A DNA stretch of 64,000 bases from Apiotrichum sp. Y4204 (lineage: Eukaryota; Basidiomycota; Tremellomycetes; Trichosporonales; Trichosporonaceae). The notes below the pieces were generated by a model, which saw nothing but the letters and a program-made list of their open reading frames with translations, was not told the origin of the DNA and did no database searches. Each line of letters begins with the position of its first letter. The first letter of the stretch is position 1. The stretch covers positions 1 to 64,000 of the forward strand of contig JAMYHL010000060.1 of assembly GCA_025531455.1 (NCBI GenBank). The letters run 5' to 3'. The translations under genes and the position numbers were made by a program. Below, in pieces: positions 1-11,900 of this stretch.

Positions 1-208
1 TCTCCTTGTACTCTTCGACGGCTGGCACCGTCGACTCACACTCTCCTTCTTACCGCACACTGGCATACTCATCCGCCACCACGCCCACTTCTACACCACG
101 ACTTTGGCCTAGAGCCCTCGTCAACAACACCCTCTCAAGTCCCGCTCCCCATTCGTCTTATCTCGCCCTCTCTCCTGGCTCGTCTCCTCCTCGACCACAT
201 CTACCACT

Positions 209-2238
209 ATGCGCCTCCACCCACACGCCCGGGCCGTCAACAACCATGTCCGGCCCCGCCTAGACAAGCGGTTTGACGCCGAGGGATATCAGTCTGCCTT
301 AACGGCTGGCAACCGCAAGGTGCGTTTCCAGATATTGTTCTCGTTTGCCTCCCGGACCTCGGTCCATTGGATTTGACTAACTTGAACTAGACAACAGCTG
401 TTACGCCTACGGGAGGCCCGGTGCGACCAACCCCTTCTGTCCCCAACTCTGGTAGCGCGGCGCCCCCTCTTACATCAGCTGCCAGGCCGACTTCCGCTGC
501 TCCAGCTCCACGCCCTGTGACCAGCGACAAGGTTATCCAGCCGCCCAAGGGTCAGCCCACGACAGCGTCTACCAAAGATGACCCCACTACTTCAACTGCG
601 GGGCGTGTTGGAAACCCATTGGTTCACTCGCAGGTGACCTCTAGTGAGGAACTCGATACCGACACCAGTACTGTTGCAAGTACCCAAACTAAAGCTCCTG
701 CAGTTGCTGTATCCTCAACCGCCGATGACACTTCTGTCAGCAGCAAACCAAAGGGCTTGACTAGCAACGCTATTTCGTACATGAAACCATCCTCGACACC
801 TACTGGCAGCAACACCCGTTCTACTGGCGTCACTTCCGGCACTGCTGCCGCTGCCGCCGCGGGGTCTTCCTCCGGAATGTCTGGTGGCGCCGTTGCCGGT
901 ATTGTTATTGCCGTCCTGCTGGGTTGCGCCGCCCTCGGCGCCCTCGCTTTCTACTGGATCAAGAAGCAGAAGTCGCGCGACAACATCCCTGGCTGGACCA
1001 AGATGGATGACGACGTGACGCCGTTCCGCGGTGGCGACGAGAAGCCTGTTACGGGCTACTATGGGTCTACCCCGGCAACGGCGCCCGCCACCCGCGGCAC
1101 TGGTTCCCCCGGTGGCCTTGATGTTCCTGGCCAGAATGGATACTACTCTGACAACGGTCGTCCCGTGTCGGACGCGAACGAGAATTTTGCTGGATATGGT
1201 GCCGGCCGTGTCTACAACGGCGCTTACGCCGCCGCAGCCGCCGCTCCTGTGGCCTCATATGGCATCAACCAGCCATACGCCGACCAACCGCACACACCTC
1301 ACTCGGCTCAATTTGCTCCACCTGGCATGTACTATGGCAATGCTCCCGGCAACTACGACCAGCATCAACCTAACCCCTTCGAAGACCCCGCTCGCTCTCC
1401 CACGGGTTCTGTCGGTTCCGGTGGCCCTCGCCAGCTTGTTGGTCCTGGTCAGCAGTATCCTCAACCTGGTCAATATCCTCATCCTGTTGAGCAGTTTGGC
1501 GCGTCTGGCCAACAGTTCCCTCAGCACTCCGCACTTGTTCCCGCTCCTGTTCCCCTTGGTCGCCCTGAGGCTCCTAGCAGCTACGACGACATTGCTGCTG
1601 CGGAAATGTACGCCGATGACCGCTACGCGGACGACCACACGGCTACTCCTATGGCGTCTCACCCTGCTCAGCAACAAACCTCCTCGCCCTACCCGGAGAA
1701 CCAGCTGCAGCTTCAGCAGCTGCAGGCTCAGCAGCAAATGCAGTGGCCAGTTGATTCTCAGACTTCCCCTGTGCCTGCCCCCATCAGCATTCCTTCTCCC
1801 GCACCGGTTCCTCTCCCTCAACTTGCTCCGATGAGCCCTCTGCTGCCTACCATGATGGAGCAGCCTACAACCGACAACCACGAGGAAGATGAAACCACAC
1901 GCATGTACGGTGAGGTTGCTGCCGCCGCTGGCCTCCCTGTGGCCACTGCCCGTTACCAGCATGGTATGCCTCTTGCTCCAGTCCAGGAAGTTCCTACCCC
2001 CATGACCAACACCCTTCGCCCTCTCCCCAGCACGCCTTCCGCGTTGTCTCAGGTCACCATGCCTTCGCCTCCGTCCGCTCCGTCGCCTGCGCTTGCCAAC
2101 GCCGACACTGTGCCCACTCAGCCGCAGGCGCCTGTTCCGGCCCCAGCTGTCTCCGCGCCTCAGGTTCCAGCCGCCCCGGCTGCTAAGCCCGCCACCCCTG
2201 CGACTCAGCAGAGTGATGACGCGTACGGTGGTATGTAG
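209..2238 (+). CDS. Single-pass membrane protein with Ser/Thr-rich head and Pro/Gln-rich tail
   Basis: Exons 209-319 and 391-2238 join in phase 0 across a 71-nt intron with a GACTAAC branch site, giving 652 residues. The N-terminal part to about residue 200 is rich in Ser, Thr and Pro, as in O-glycosylated wall-facing regions. An Ala tract and Gly-rich stretch lead into one hydrophobic segment at about 203-226 (AVAGIVIAVLLGCAALGALA), followed by a basic KKQK stop-transfer. The remaining 420 residues are rich in Pro, Gln, Ala and Tyr and would be cytoplasmic. This layout resembles fungal Mid2/Skg6-type surface sensors, but I see no defining domain and no clear N-terminal signal peptide, so the role is unproven. 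The ATG at 209 is the start that splices in frame; bases 1-208 are pyrimidine-rich and look like 5' leader. Confidence 0.7.
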
Positions 2239-2777
2239 GTTGTTATAATTGTAACCAGACCTGAAAGTTTTATACCCTCTTGTACGTACACGTTACGCTG
2301 GCGTGTACGTGTAGTCTTTTAAATAGCTCTTCATTTCTCTCCGTCTTTTGAGGTCCCTTTTATTTTACTATTCGATGTCGTTTGCAACCATCGTTAAGTT
2401 TGACAAATGCAAGGGATCCTGTTGTGTCGTTGCGCGCCTGGGGGACCGGGACCCGACGCGTCGTTGCGCACGTGATGGACTTGTCTCAGTTCGTACGCGA
2501 TCGCGCGTACGCTACCTCGAGAGCTTATAAGCGGAGCCGGCCTCGAGCCGGAGCCTAAGGAGCTTTCGAGCTTAAGAGCTTGCAGGCTCACAAACACGCT
2601 GCCCACACGTGGGGTTACTTCCGCGACTTCTAGACTTCTAACCACTTACGTCTCGGATCTGTATCCTGCAACACATCTGCACTTTGAGCACCATTGTCCG
2701 CATTTGTTATTGTCCATCTCCACATCTCTCCATCACTCACACCACCACATCCACTTTCATACGCACCAACAATCACG
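2239..2777. other. Intergenic region
   Basis: This is the 3' flank of the membrane-protein gene and the promoter/5' leader of CLP1. It contains short inverted stretches rich in GTAC (near 2280-2310) and a pyrimidine-rich run before the CLP1 ATG. I see no gene in it. Confidence 0.6.
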
Positions 2778-4974
2778 ATGGCAGACGATGACATGGAGCA
2801 GATTATGCTGCCGCTCGAGGGAGGTAGCGAATGGCGTTTCGAGCTCGAGGCCGAGGAGAACATTGCACTAAGAGTGAGTCAGGCGAATGAGCGGACGCAA
2901 GAATCCAGAGATGCACGGCGGGCGGCAGCGACGCGTACAACTCGGGCAGACTCGGTTTGATGCTTTACATGGAATGATTCGTATACTGCGGACATTTCGA
3001 ACGCGAATACGGTATTGGACTCCTCGCTGGACACTTGACAGTGCCATGCGCTTGCGAAACCGCACGCCGCCGCCCTCGGGCTTGTAGTTTCCTCGCTGCA
3101 TTTCATAGAAGCAGCGAGAGATGAAAGTGCATTGTTGCGCGCCGTCTATCGGACCTATGCGAGGCGGGAGGTGCTATTGTGACGTTCACTAGGTAGCACT
3201 CTCGCCCGTCTCCTTGTCCACCACTACTCACGACACACACTGACCGCAGGTCCACTCCACAGATCCGGTGTATATCAACGGCGAGGAGCTGCCGCCGACG
3301 ACATGGTACCCGATCTACCGGTATACCAAGGGCGCGATTTACTCCCCAACCGAGTCGCGCGTAGAGAGTACGTATGTGTTCTGACTCCCACTGACGCCAG
3401 TCTCCAGCCTCCCGTCCTCGCAGTACACATCGACATCGACAACACAACCGCACCTGCACTCGCTGCATCTCGCGCTCGAGCGCGAACGCATCCTCGCGCG
3501 CCGAGCGATGAACGAGAACCCTGGCGGCCCATCCGCCGTCCCCACGGACGCGGCGCGGGGTCCGCGCATCATGGTCCTCGGCCCGCCGTGCAGCGGCAAG
3601 ACGACCGTCGTCAAGAACCTCGTCAACATGGCGCTGAGTACCGGCATGGGGTGGAATGTCGGCGTTGCGGGCCTCGACCCGGCGTCTGTAAGTCAGAGCT
3701 ACGCTGATGTCTTCTGTCCAGTCGAAGCTGACTTTCCAGCCGGCAAACCTCATCCCCGGCTCGCTCTCCCTCTCCTCTCCGCTCCACCCTGTGCCCACCC
3801 ACCACCTCGCCCACCCGTTCGGCTCCCCGCCGGCGTCGCTTCCGAGCAACACACTCAGCGCAGACGTCCCCACCCTCGGTTGGTGGTACGGCGGGCTTGA
3901 GCCGACAAACCGCGGCGCGCCGATCTGGACAAAGCTTGTCACTTCCATGGGGGACACGTGGGCAGCGCGGTGGAGGAAGGACCCGCTGCTTGCCGCCTCG
4001 GGGCTGTTCATCGACACGCCGAGCGCGTTCACCAACCCGCTTCTAGGCCAGACAAAGGACAGTCCGCAGCGCTACCCATTGCTGTTGCACGCTGTCGACG
4101 CCCTAGAAGTGGATCTCGTCGTCGTGATCGGCCACGAAAAGCTCACGATCGAGCTCGGGCGTCTCCTCGACTCGCGCGGTGTTAAGGTCATCCAGCTCCC
4201 GAAATCAGGCGGTGTCGTCGACCTCGACGACAACTACCGCGAGATCGCTTCGGCGCAGCAGGTCCGTTCCTACTTCTACGGCGAGCCCGTCCTGCCGCCC
4301 GACCTCCCGCGCCTCGTTGGCAGGACAGTGCCCCTTGGCCTACAGCTCTCCCCCTACTCGTTCCAGATTGGCTGGGACACGCTGCACGTCCTCCGAGTCG
4401 GCGAGGGGAGTGCCGCGCCATCGAGCGCCCTCCCCCTCGGCTCGTCGAATGTGCTCTCGCCCACGCGCCTCACCCGCGTCGACCCCGCAGGACCAGCACA
4501 CACTGTGCGTCTGCTCAACACTGTGCTTGCCATTGTGGCGATTACCCCCGAGGACAGGATCACGCCGGCTGCAGTTGAGGAGAAGCCCAAGGTGAAGGAG
4601 GAGGTCAAGGAGGAAGGAAAGGAGGAAGAAAAGGACGAGAAGGAAGAGGGCAAGGAGAGCAAGGAAGGCGAAGCGGACGGAGAGGAGGGCAAGGAGAAGA
4701 CTGACGAGGCAAAGGACGAGGGCGAGGATGTGCCCGACGAAGTGGCCGGACGCGTTGAGGCTGACGAGGACGAGGTGCCCTTCAAGGAGGAGATAGGGTG
4801 GCGCGAGGTGCTCGGCTTTGTGGTCATGTGAGTTGGACATTCTAATTCGTAACTGACAACAGCACGGCCATCGACCCGCAGCGCAAAAAGTACACCGTCC
4901 TCTCCCCGTCACCGGGCAAGCTGCCGTCGACGATTGCGCTCGCGGGCGCGATCGAGTGGGTCGACTCTGCGTAA
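2778..4974 (+). CDS. CLP1: mRNA cleavage/polyadenylation factor CLP1
   Basis: Exons 2778-2873, 3250-3367, 3401-3687, 3722-4827 and 4863-4974 give 572 residues with all phases consistent. CLP1 is a subunit of the cleavage factor that processes pre-mRNA 3' ends, related to polynucleotide kinases, and acts in the nucleus. The N-terminal domain begins WRFELEAEENIALR. A Walker A motif GPPCSGKT lies at 132-139, followed by the family's GLDPAS stretch, DLVVVIGHEKL and LPKSGGVV, then SYFYG before the C-terminal domain. Odd points: about residues 454-526 form a Lys/Glu-rich low-complexity insertion inside the C-terminal domain, and the first intron is 376 nt while the others are 33-35 nt. The Walker A lysine and following Thr are present, so nucleotide binding is plausible. 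The gene converges on NAA15, with 165 nt between the stops. Confidence 0.93.
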
Positions 4975-5139
4975 TCTAAGGCCTCTAGATGAATGTATGT
5001 AGCAATGACTAGTCATGCATATCTGCTATCAGATGCTGTGTGTGGTCTAGTATACTAGTGGTGGTAGCGTTTTGTGCCCCGCAGCTGCAGGAACTATATC
5101 TGGCCTGGAGGGTAATGTGGGAGGGTATTCCGTTCCAAT

Positions 5140-7989
5140 CTAGACATCCGTCTTGCCCTCGGGCGCGGCCGCCGGCTCCGCAGCCTTTGCGCGCGCCGCC
5201 TGCTCCTCGGGGGTGGCGAACACGTATGCGAGAGGGAGGCGCTTGTGGAACTTGGCGGCGAGGGCGGCGCGCTCCGCCTCGTCAGCGACAAGGAGGGCAG
5301 CACGCATGGTCTCCACCGACGGGGGGACGTTGTCGGCCGCGAGACGGGCGAGGACAGCGGCAACATCGGCCGCCGACGCACCGGAGACCTTGAGGGCACG
5401 GGCAGCAGCGAGGATGTGGGCGGGCGACGCGGGGTGCGCGGCCAGGTCATCAGCGACGAGGTCCGCCGCCGACTTGTCCGAGATGAGAGTCGGGAGGACC
5501 TCGGCAATGGCTTCCTTACCAGGGGCGGCGATGTCGGCGGCAGCGACGCGGGTGCGGAAGTCAATAAGAGCCGGGAGGAGGCCAGCAGCGTTCTTGTCGA
5601 TCGCGGCGGCCTCGCGCAGGTCCCGGAGAGCACGCAGGAACTGGCCCTTGCGGACGTGCAGCTTGTAGCCCGCAAGCCATGTCTCTACCCGCTCGGGGTG
5701 GTGCTTCTCCAGCGGTTCCCAGAGCTTGAGCGCGTCGTCAATCGGCGTCTCCGTCTTGAGCAGTGCCTCGCCCCGCGGGTCCGCGTCGGGAAGCGGCCCC
5801 TCCTCCTTCTTCTCTCCCGATGCCAGCTGCGCCTTCTTCGCCTTTTGCTCTGCCTTCTGCGCCTTCTTCGCCGCCTTCTTCCGCTCAGCCTCCTCCTCCG
5901 GTGTCAGCTTCTCGACCGCAATGCTGGGGTCGTCCGACACCATCACATAGATGTCAATCGCAGAAAGCGCGGTGTTGAAGAACGCCGGATGCGAGCGCAG
6001 CTGGTCCTCGTACTTGATCAGCCTGGTCGTTAGCAACAGCAGAACTTTGCGACTCACGAGATGTATGCGTTAAAGGTCATGCGGCGCATGCAGTACGAGT
6101 GGAAGTCGTACTGGTCGTCCTCGTACTCCCGGAAAACGGTAACGAGAGACTGGTACCGCTTGAGGGCAAGGGCAAGCGCGTTACTGCGCTTGTGAGCATC
6201 GCCCTCCTCCTGAAGGAACCACAGGCACTGCATGTCCGTCAGGTCCTGCACGGCTCCAACGTCCTTCTTCGTGAACATGGCGAGCAACTCCTCGGCCTTC
6301 TTCACGTTGCCCGCGCGCAGCCAGTACTTTGCCGCCTTGCAGTTGAGGAAGCGATCCTGACCATCGAGAAGACGAGCCTCCTCCATTGCCTGCGCAGCCG
6401 CCTCAACGTCGCCGGCACGCTTCAGGATCATCGCCTTGGCCATGTACAGTTCCGGCAATGTCGGGGTGTGCGTGAGGGCCAGGTTGATGAGCTCGAGAGC
6501 GCGGGCGTGATCCGGGTTGGGGTGAAGGGGGTGGACGAGATGGAGCGCGAGGTAGTAGTATGCCCAGAGGAGAGTCGTCGGCGGGGGAAGGGTGTCTGTG
6601 GTGTAAGTAGCGGAACGGCCCGTGGCACTCACCATCGCCGTGCAGGCTGGCCTCGGCCTTGAGCTTGGTGACAATCTCCTCCACAACCTCGCCGACAATC
6701 TTCATCCGCTCGGCATCGCCGTACACGCCCTTGACATCAACGAAGAGGGACGGCACGCCACGCTCGAGACCGCGAACAATGTAGTCACGGACAAGAGCGC
6801 GGAACTCATCGCCCTTGGCAACATCGAGGGCAAGACGACGGGGAGCCGAGGATCGCGGGTACATTTCGGAGAACGCGGCAAGCTCTTTGAGCACCTTGGT
6901 AATGGCCGCCGCGTCGAGCTCCTGACGGACATCCAGACCGTGGTTGCGGAGAAGCGCGCGGTAGTACTCGAGATTGTCGGGGTTCTGCTCCAAGAGCACA
7001 CGGTAGACCTCCTCGGCCTCATCCTTGCGGCCAAGCGCGAGAAGAGCCTGAGCTGCATTGTCAGTCCGGCAGCAAGCTTTCATCACTCACCCTTCATCTC
7101 CGTAATCTGGCCACGGGGCGAGATCACACCCTCCTTGATGCCCTTCTCGATGCGTGCGAGGGCGTCCTCGCTGTTGCCAATGTCAAGGCACAGCTGGATG
7201 ACGTGCATGAGGATCTGGGCCTTTTCGGGACCCGTAGCACCGTCCTTCTGCATCATGCTCTGAAGACCGTCAAAGACACGGATAGCCTCCTCGCGGTCAC
7301 CGGCGAGCTCGTGGGCAATCATGAGACCGAGCCACGAGCTGCGAATCTGCGGACGGAGAAGGAGGTAGTGATGGCGCGTCTCGAGTGCGAGCTGGTACTG
7401 GCGCGTGTGGGTGTTGAGCGCCATGGCATCGCGGAGAACAGGAATGTTGTCCGGGTCCTGTTTCCTCGCCATGGCGAAAGCCTTCGACGCCTCCTCCCAG
7501 TCGCGACGCGTCTTGGCCAGGATACCTAGGACGTGCCACGTAATGTGGGAAGTAATGTCCTTCTTCACAGCGAGACGAGCCATGGCCTCAGCCTCCTCCG
7601 CCTTGGGCGCAGATGAGGCGGTCGCGGGAAACGGCAGCGACGAATGAAGAGTAAGCGCCTTGAGCGCAATGGTTTCTGTCCTGTGAGCTATACACGACAC
7701 GGAAGCTCACCTCCATGGTTGGGGAACTTTTTCAAGATCGTGTCGGCGACCTTGAGGCCCTTCTTGTACTGCTTGAGCTCATACTGGGTCTGGAAGTGTT
7801 AATACTGGAAGGGTCACAAGATAGCAGATCCCCCCGGTGTGTGCTCTGAAATTCCGGGGAGAGAAGATAAGAAAAAAGCGGGGGGCCGCTGCCGAAACAG
7901 ATTCCGAAACGTACCAGGAGCTCTTTGAAGAGCTTTGACTCCTTGTCTGGGAGCTGACGATGCTTTGGTGTCCCTTGGCCGTGGGACAT
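5140..7989 (-). CDS. NAT1: N-terminal acetyltransferase A auxiliary subunit (NAA15/NAT1)
   Basis: Exons in coding order are 7989-7915, 7789-7711, 7675-7091, 7052-6633, 6595-6058 and 6022-5140, giving 859 residues. Introns are 35-38 nt except the first (125 nt). NAA15 is the TPR scaffold that anchors the catalytic Naa10 subunit to the ribosome. Family landmarks run in order: KESKLFKELL at the N-terminus, QYKKGLKVADTILKKFPNHG, the junction-spanning GETIALKALTL, repeated TPR-like helices such as ALLALGRKDEAEEVYR, and LIKYEDQLRSHPAFF near the C-terminal third. This is followed by a Lys/Ala/Glu-rich helix (PEEEAERKKAAKKAQKAEQK) as in other NAA15 proteins. The length matches the family (about 850). 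The ATG at 7989 is followed within 25 codons by the conserved KESKLF segment. It is divergent from the 5-phosphatase gene. Confidence 0.95.
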
Positions 7990-8912
7990 GAGGACGTCTT
8001 TTTGAGATGCTGTTCTGGACACGCGAGGAGAGATGAGGAAATGAGTGCAGAAAGTGGCTTTGAAGACGACGACAGCGGCTGCTACCTCGGACCAAACGAG
8101 CGGACGGCGACGACGACGAGACGAGATGGAGAGACTTTGGCTCTCCGGCACACTGCACAAAGCGCACCAGCGCACCATGCACCAAGCCCCGGGCCATTCA
8201 CTAAAAGAGGGAATATTTAAAGAATGGCACGTGAAGCGCATGCATAAGCCTCGTGGGTTTTGGTTTTGGGTCACGTGATATCTTTTTGTGACTGTTAGGG
8301 GCGGTGATGACGACGACGTCGACCCAAAGCTACCCAAGAGAAGCAGGCAGGCAGGAAAAAGAACACGCCGAGATTACGGTGCTCACGGCACATCGGAGCT
8401 CGGAGTCGGACAACGAAATTGCGCCGAGGACACTGCCAGTAGCAGCGTGCAGACTACGTACAGCCTGTGTACCTAAGGGTCTCGGTACGCATACCTAAAG
8501 GATCAGAGGTTTGGAGGCTGTTACAGGGCAGGGCAGTTCAAAGTCGAGGGCTGACCCCATTGTTGACGGTCGCGGCAGAAGTGACATTCTGCATCGCCAT
8601 CCATCGGTTCCGTCCAGTCCGCTGAATCAACGTCCGTCCCACCTTCCCATTCACTTCCGCTTTTTTCTGTTCTCTTCGTTGTCAAAACACCATTGCTCAC
8701 TTCCACATTGTTCATTCTCGTCGACGTTATCCACCACCAACCGTGGGTGCTTGCCATTCGCAACTACCCAGGCATGCTCGGTTCGACATAAAGCCATTTT
8801 CTCGCCTCCACCCACTCCGCCCACCAAAAATCACTTCCTCCTCGATCCTTCCTTTCCTTCGTCATCGACTCGATCACTGGCGCTGCTGCCGCCTGCAGCT
8901 ACAGGTTGCATC
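7990..8912. other. Shared upstream region of NAA15 and the 5-phosphatase gene
   Basis: These 923 nt separate two divergently transcribed genes and must hold both promoters. Pyrimidine-rich leader sequence precedes the ATG at 8913. I see no coding exon or named site that I can defend. Confidence 0.55.
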
Positions 8913-11900
8913 ATGCAGCATCCCCATCGTCATCATGACAATGCCGATGAGGGCGAGGAGCACCACCGTGTGTCCATTGCGTCGCTGCGATCAAAATTCG
9001 AGAGCCTCGCTCACGGCGGCCGCCCCAGTTCACCGGCTGCCAAATCGGCACCGGCCGCATCACCAGCAATAACAGCGCCGGCGAACACACCTGCGTCACC
9101 GATAGCAGTGCCCCCGCGAGTATCGACGCCCACGATCCTTCCACCATCTCCTGTGACTCCGCAATCTGTGCCGGCTGAGCCATCGCGCCCATCTCCACAA
9201 CCCGTGGCCTCAATTGTAAGTGTCTCACCCGACCACCAGGTTGTTGTTCCCATTCTCATGTGTGTATGCGGTTCTCAGCTAAATCAAAGCCCTCGTCTCC
9301 AAGCAAGTTGGCGCCTGCGAAGGAGGGGATCACCTCAGCCTCGGCGACGGCATCGACGAGTATACATCTCGTGCACTTGGGGAAGCCGGCTCCTCCACCG
9401 CCTCCGGCATCGAAGCCGTCAAGCTCGACGGGATCCTCTCCGCCGCAGCACACCCAATCACTTCCACAGCCGTTGGCAGTGACCACCAGTCCGTCAAAGA
9501 TCAAGGAGACCTCGAAGACGGTTAGCGCGAGCCCCGAGGAGGAGACGTTCAGCGGTGTGCAGGCGTTGCGGCAGCGCTTTGCGCAGCCGTCACCGAGCAG
9601 GCCGTCGCCACAGACTAACCCACACCGCGTGGAGAATGACACACTCCGACCAACATCGAGTCCATTGAGACAGTCCCCGTCGTCGGATTCTGGACAGGAA
9701 GGACCGCCGTTATCCGCTCCCCCGAAACCCACGCTGAACAAACCACCACCTCCAGCTGTGCCGATACAGCGTAGCATCTCTCCGCTCTCCGCCGCTGCCA
9801 AGCCGAGACCACCGAAACCTCCGATATCGCGATCGAACTCACCGGCTCCACTGGAATCATCCCTCGCACCAGTATCTCAGACACCGACGCGCTCCACATC
9901 GCCGTCACTTGGAAGCCGGCCAGCACCACCACCGCCAGTGAATGGCCGATCACAACTCACTTCCTCGCCAGCGACCTCGCGGTCTTCCTCCCCACTTCAT
10001 CGCCCCCCACCACCTCCACCGCCGCCTCGCCTTCCTTCACCCTCACCATCTCCCTCGCCACTCATCGAGCCAGGCATGATTGCTGCCAAACCGCCCCTGC
10101 CAGTTCGGAAAGCCACAGAGGAGATTCTCATTCAAGACGCTGTTCCCCCACCCATACCCGGAAACCGTCCGACGATTGCTTCCCCCGCTTCCCCCGCTCT
10201 CGCAGCAGTTCCTCCTCCGCCAGCGTCCGCTCCACCAGCTGCTACTGCGAGTGCACCTCCGCCGCTTCCCCGGACACGACGGCCAACTCTGACAGCGGAA
10301 CCCGCGGAGCTCGCTGCTGTGACTCCACCTCCCCTCCCGAGAACAACTAGACCAGGCGACCCAGGATTGCCAACGAGGGCAGCACCGCCACCTCTTCCGC
10401 CAGCAAACAAGCGACCAGCAGGGCTGCAGGATGTCGCTCCGGCTGCAGCACCTCTACTGCCGCCATCGAGTTGGCGTCCAGGGGCGGTGCAAGCTGTCGC
10501 TCCGGCCACAGCGCCAGTTCTACCCCCACTCCCTGCGAGACGGGCATCTGTTACTGATGCTGCTCTGCCACCACCACCTGCCGCTCCACCACTCGGCGGC
10601 CGGCTCCCGCCTCCAATCCTTGCCAGTGGTAAATCCCCGTCTAAAGCCCCGCTCGAAGGGTCGCAACGCCGGCCAAGGTCACAGACGCAGACAGCTCCGC
10701 CGCGCCTTCCGGTCCGGCAGGCGACCCTCCCAACAACAGATACCGACCACTATCTCCCCCCGCCGCCGCCTATGCGTAGCGCCGTGGCAGCTGCGGCCGC
10801 TGTAGCGCCGGTTGCCGCTAGCCAAACACCGCGTACCACTACGACCCTTGTGCGCAGCAACACGACATCAGTCACACTGCACCGAAATGGAACAACGAGA
10901 TCAACTGCGCCGTCACGCAATGGCGTCGGTGGCGACTCTGACGACGATGACGATAGTGGAGGTGCATCACAGCCTTCGTCGATGGCACAGCGTCTTCTGG
11001 AGGAGCACCCGGATTCCACTCACGCGAATCGCCGCCCACCGCAGTTCTCGCCTAATGTCAAGTTGCAATCCGCTCACTCAATTTCATCATTTGCCGTGCA
11101 CGGCCGATACGCATGTGTGGCCCATAATGCGGTCAAAGTGTTCGACACCCAGATGGGCTGTGACACGCCCATACTCGTCTTTGACCCCAAGGAGGTCGGC
11201 ATGGAGACCCGGGTGAAGGAACCCCGAATCACCGCCATGGGCTTCCGTCCTGCGAGCCTACCGGAGCATGAGGGGCGGTACCTGTGGTGCGGAAACAAGG
11301 ACGGCCACCTTTGGGAGCTCGACATCCAGACTGGCGATGTCACATTTATCAAGACGTTCGCGCACAGCGGCGCGGTCACGCACATTATGCGCTACCACTC
11401 GATAGTGGCGACACTCGACGAGGTCGGCAAGGTCCAGGTATGGGAGGACTGCGACAGCAATGGCGTCTTCAAGTTGACGCGCACGCTTCGTATCTCGGAG
11501 AAGGTCACATTTGCCAAGCTTATCAAGGGTCAGTTGTGGACCGCGACGGCGCCAGCTGTGCGGTCCACGACGACTGTTGCTGGAGTGCGCGGGCCGACAG
11601 TGCGTGTGTATGACATATCCGCGCCAGGTACGGTGCCGCCGCCGCTCATGGCTCTCACCACGGAGTGGACTGGTGCGGCCACGAGCGCGACCATCATGCC
11701 CCTCGAGGCCGACAGCGTGTACATCGGCCACGAGGGAGGGTTTGTGTCCCTCTGGTCAATTGTCGACAATCAGCTGGTGTGTCAGCAGGTCTTCAAGGTT
11801 TCGTCCACGGACATTCTCGCGCTCGAGGGTGTGGGCGACCGCCTCTGGGCTGGCAACCGGCGCGGTCAGATCCACGTCTGGAACCTCAATGAGAAGCCGT

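Noticed and set aside
1255..1962. 235-codon minus-strand frame inside the first membrane-protein gene
   Set aside because: Antisense to a Pro/Gln-rich coding region, Arg-rich and motif-free.
3103..4035. 310-codon open frame on the minus strand across CLP1
   Set aside because: It is antisense to confirmed CLP1 exons; the composition reflects codon bias of the real gene and shows no motif.
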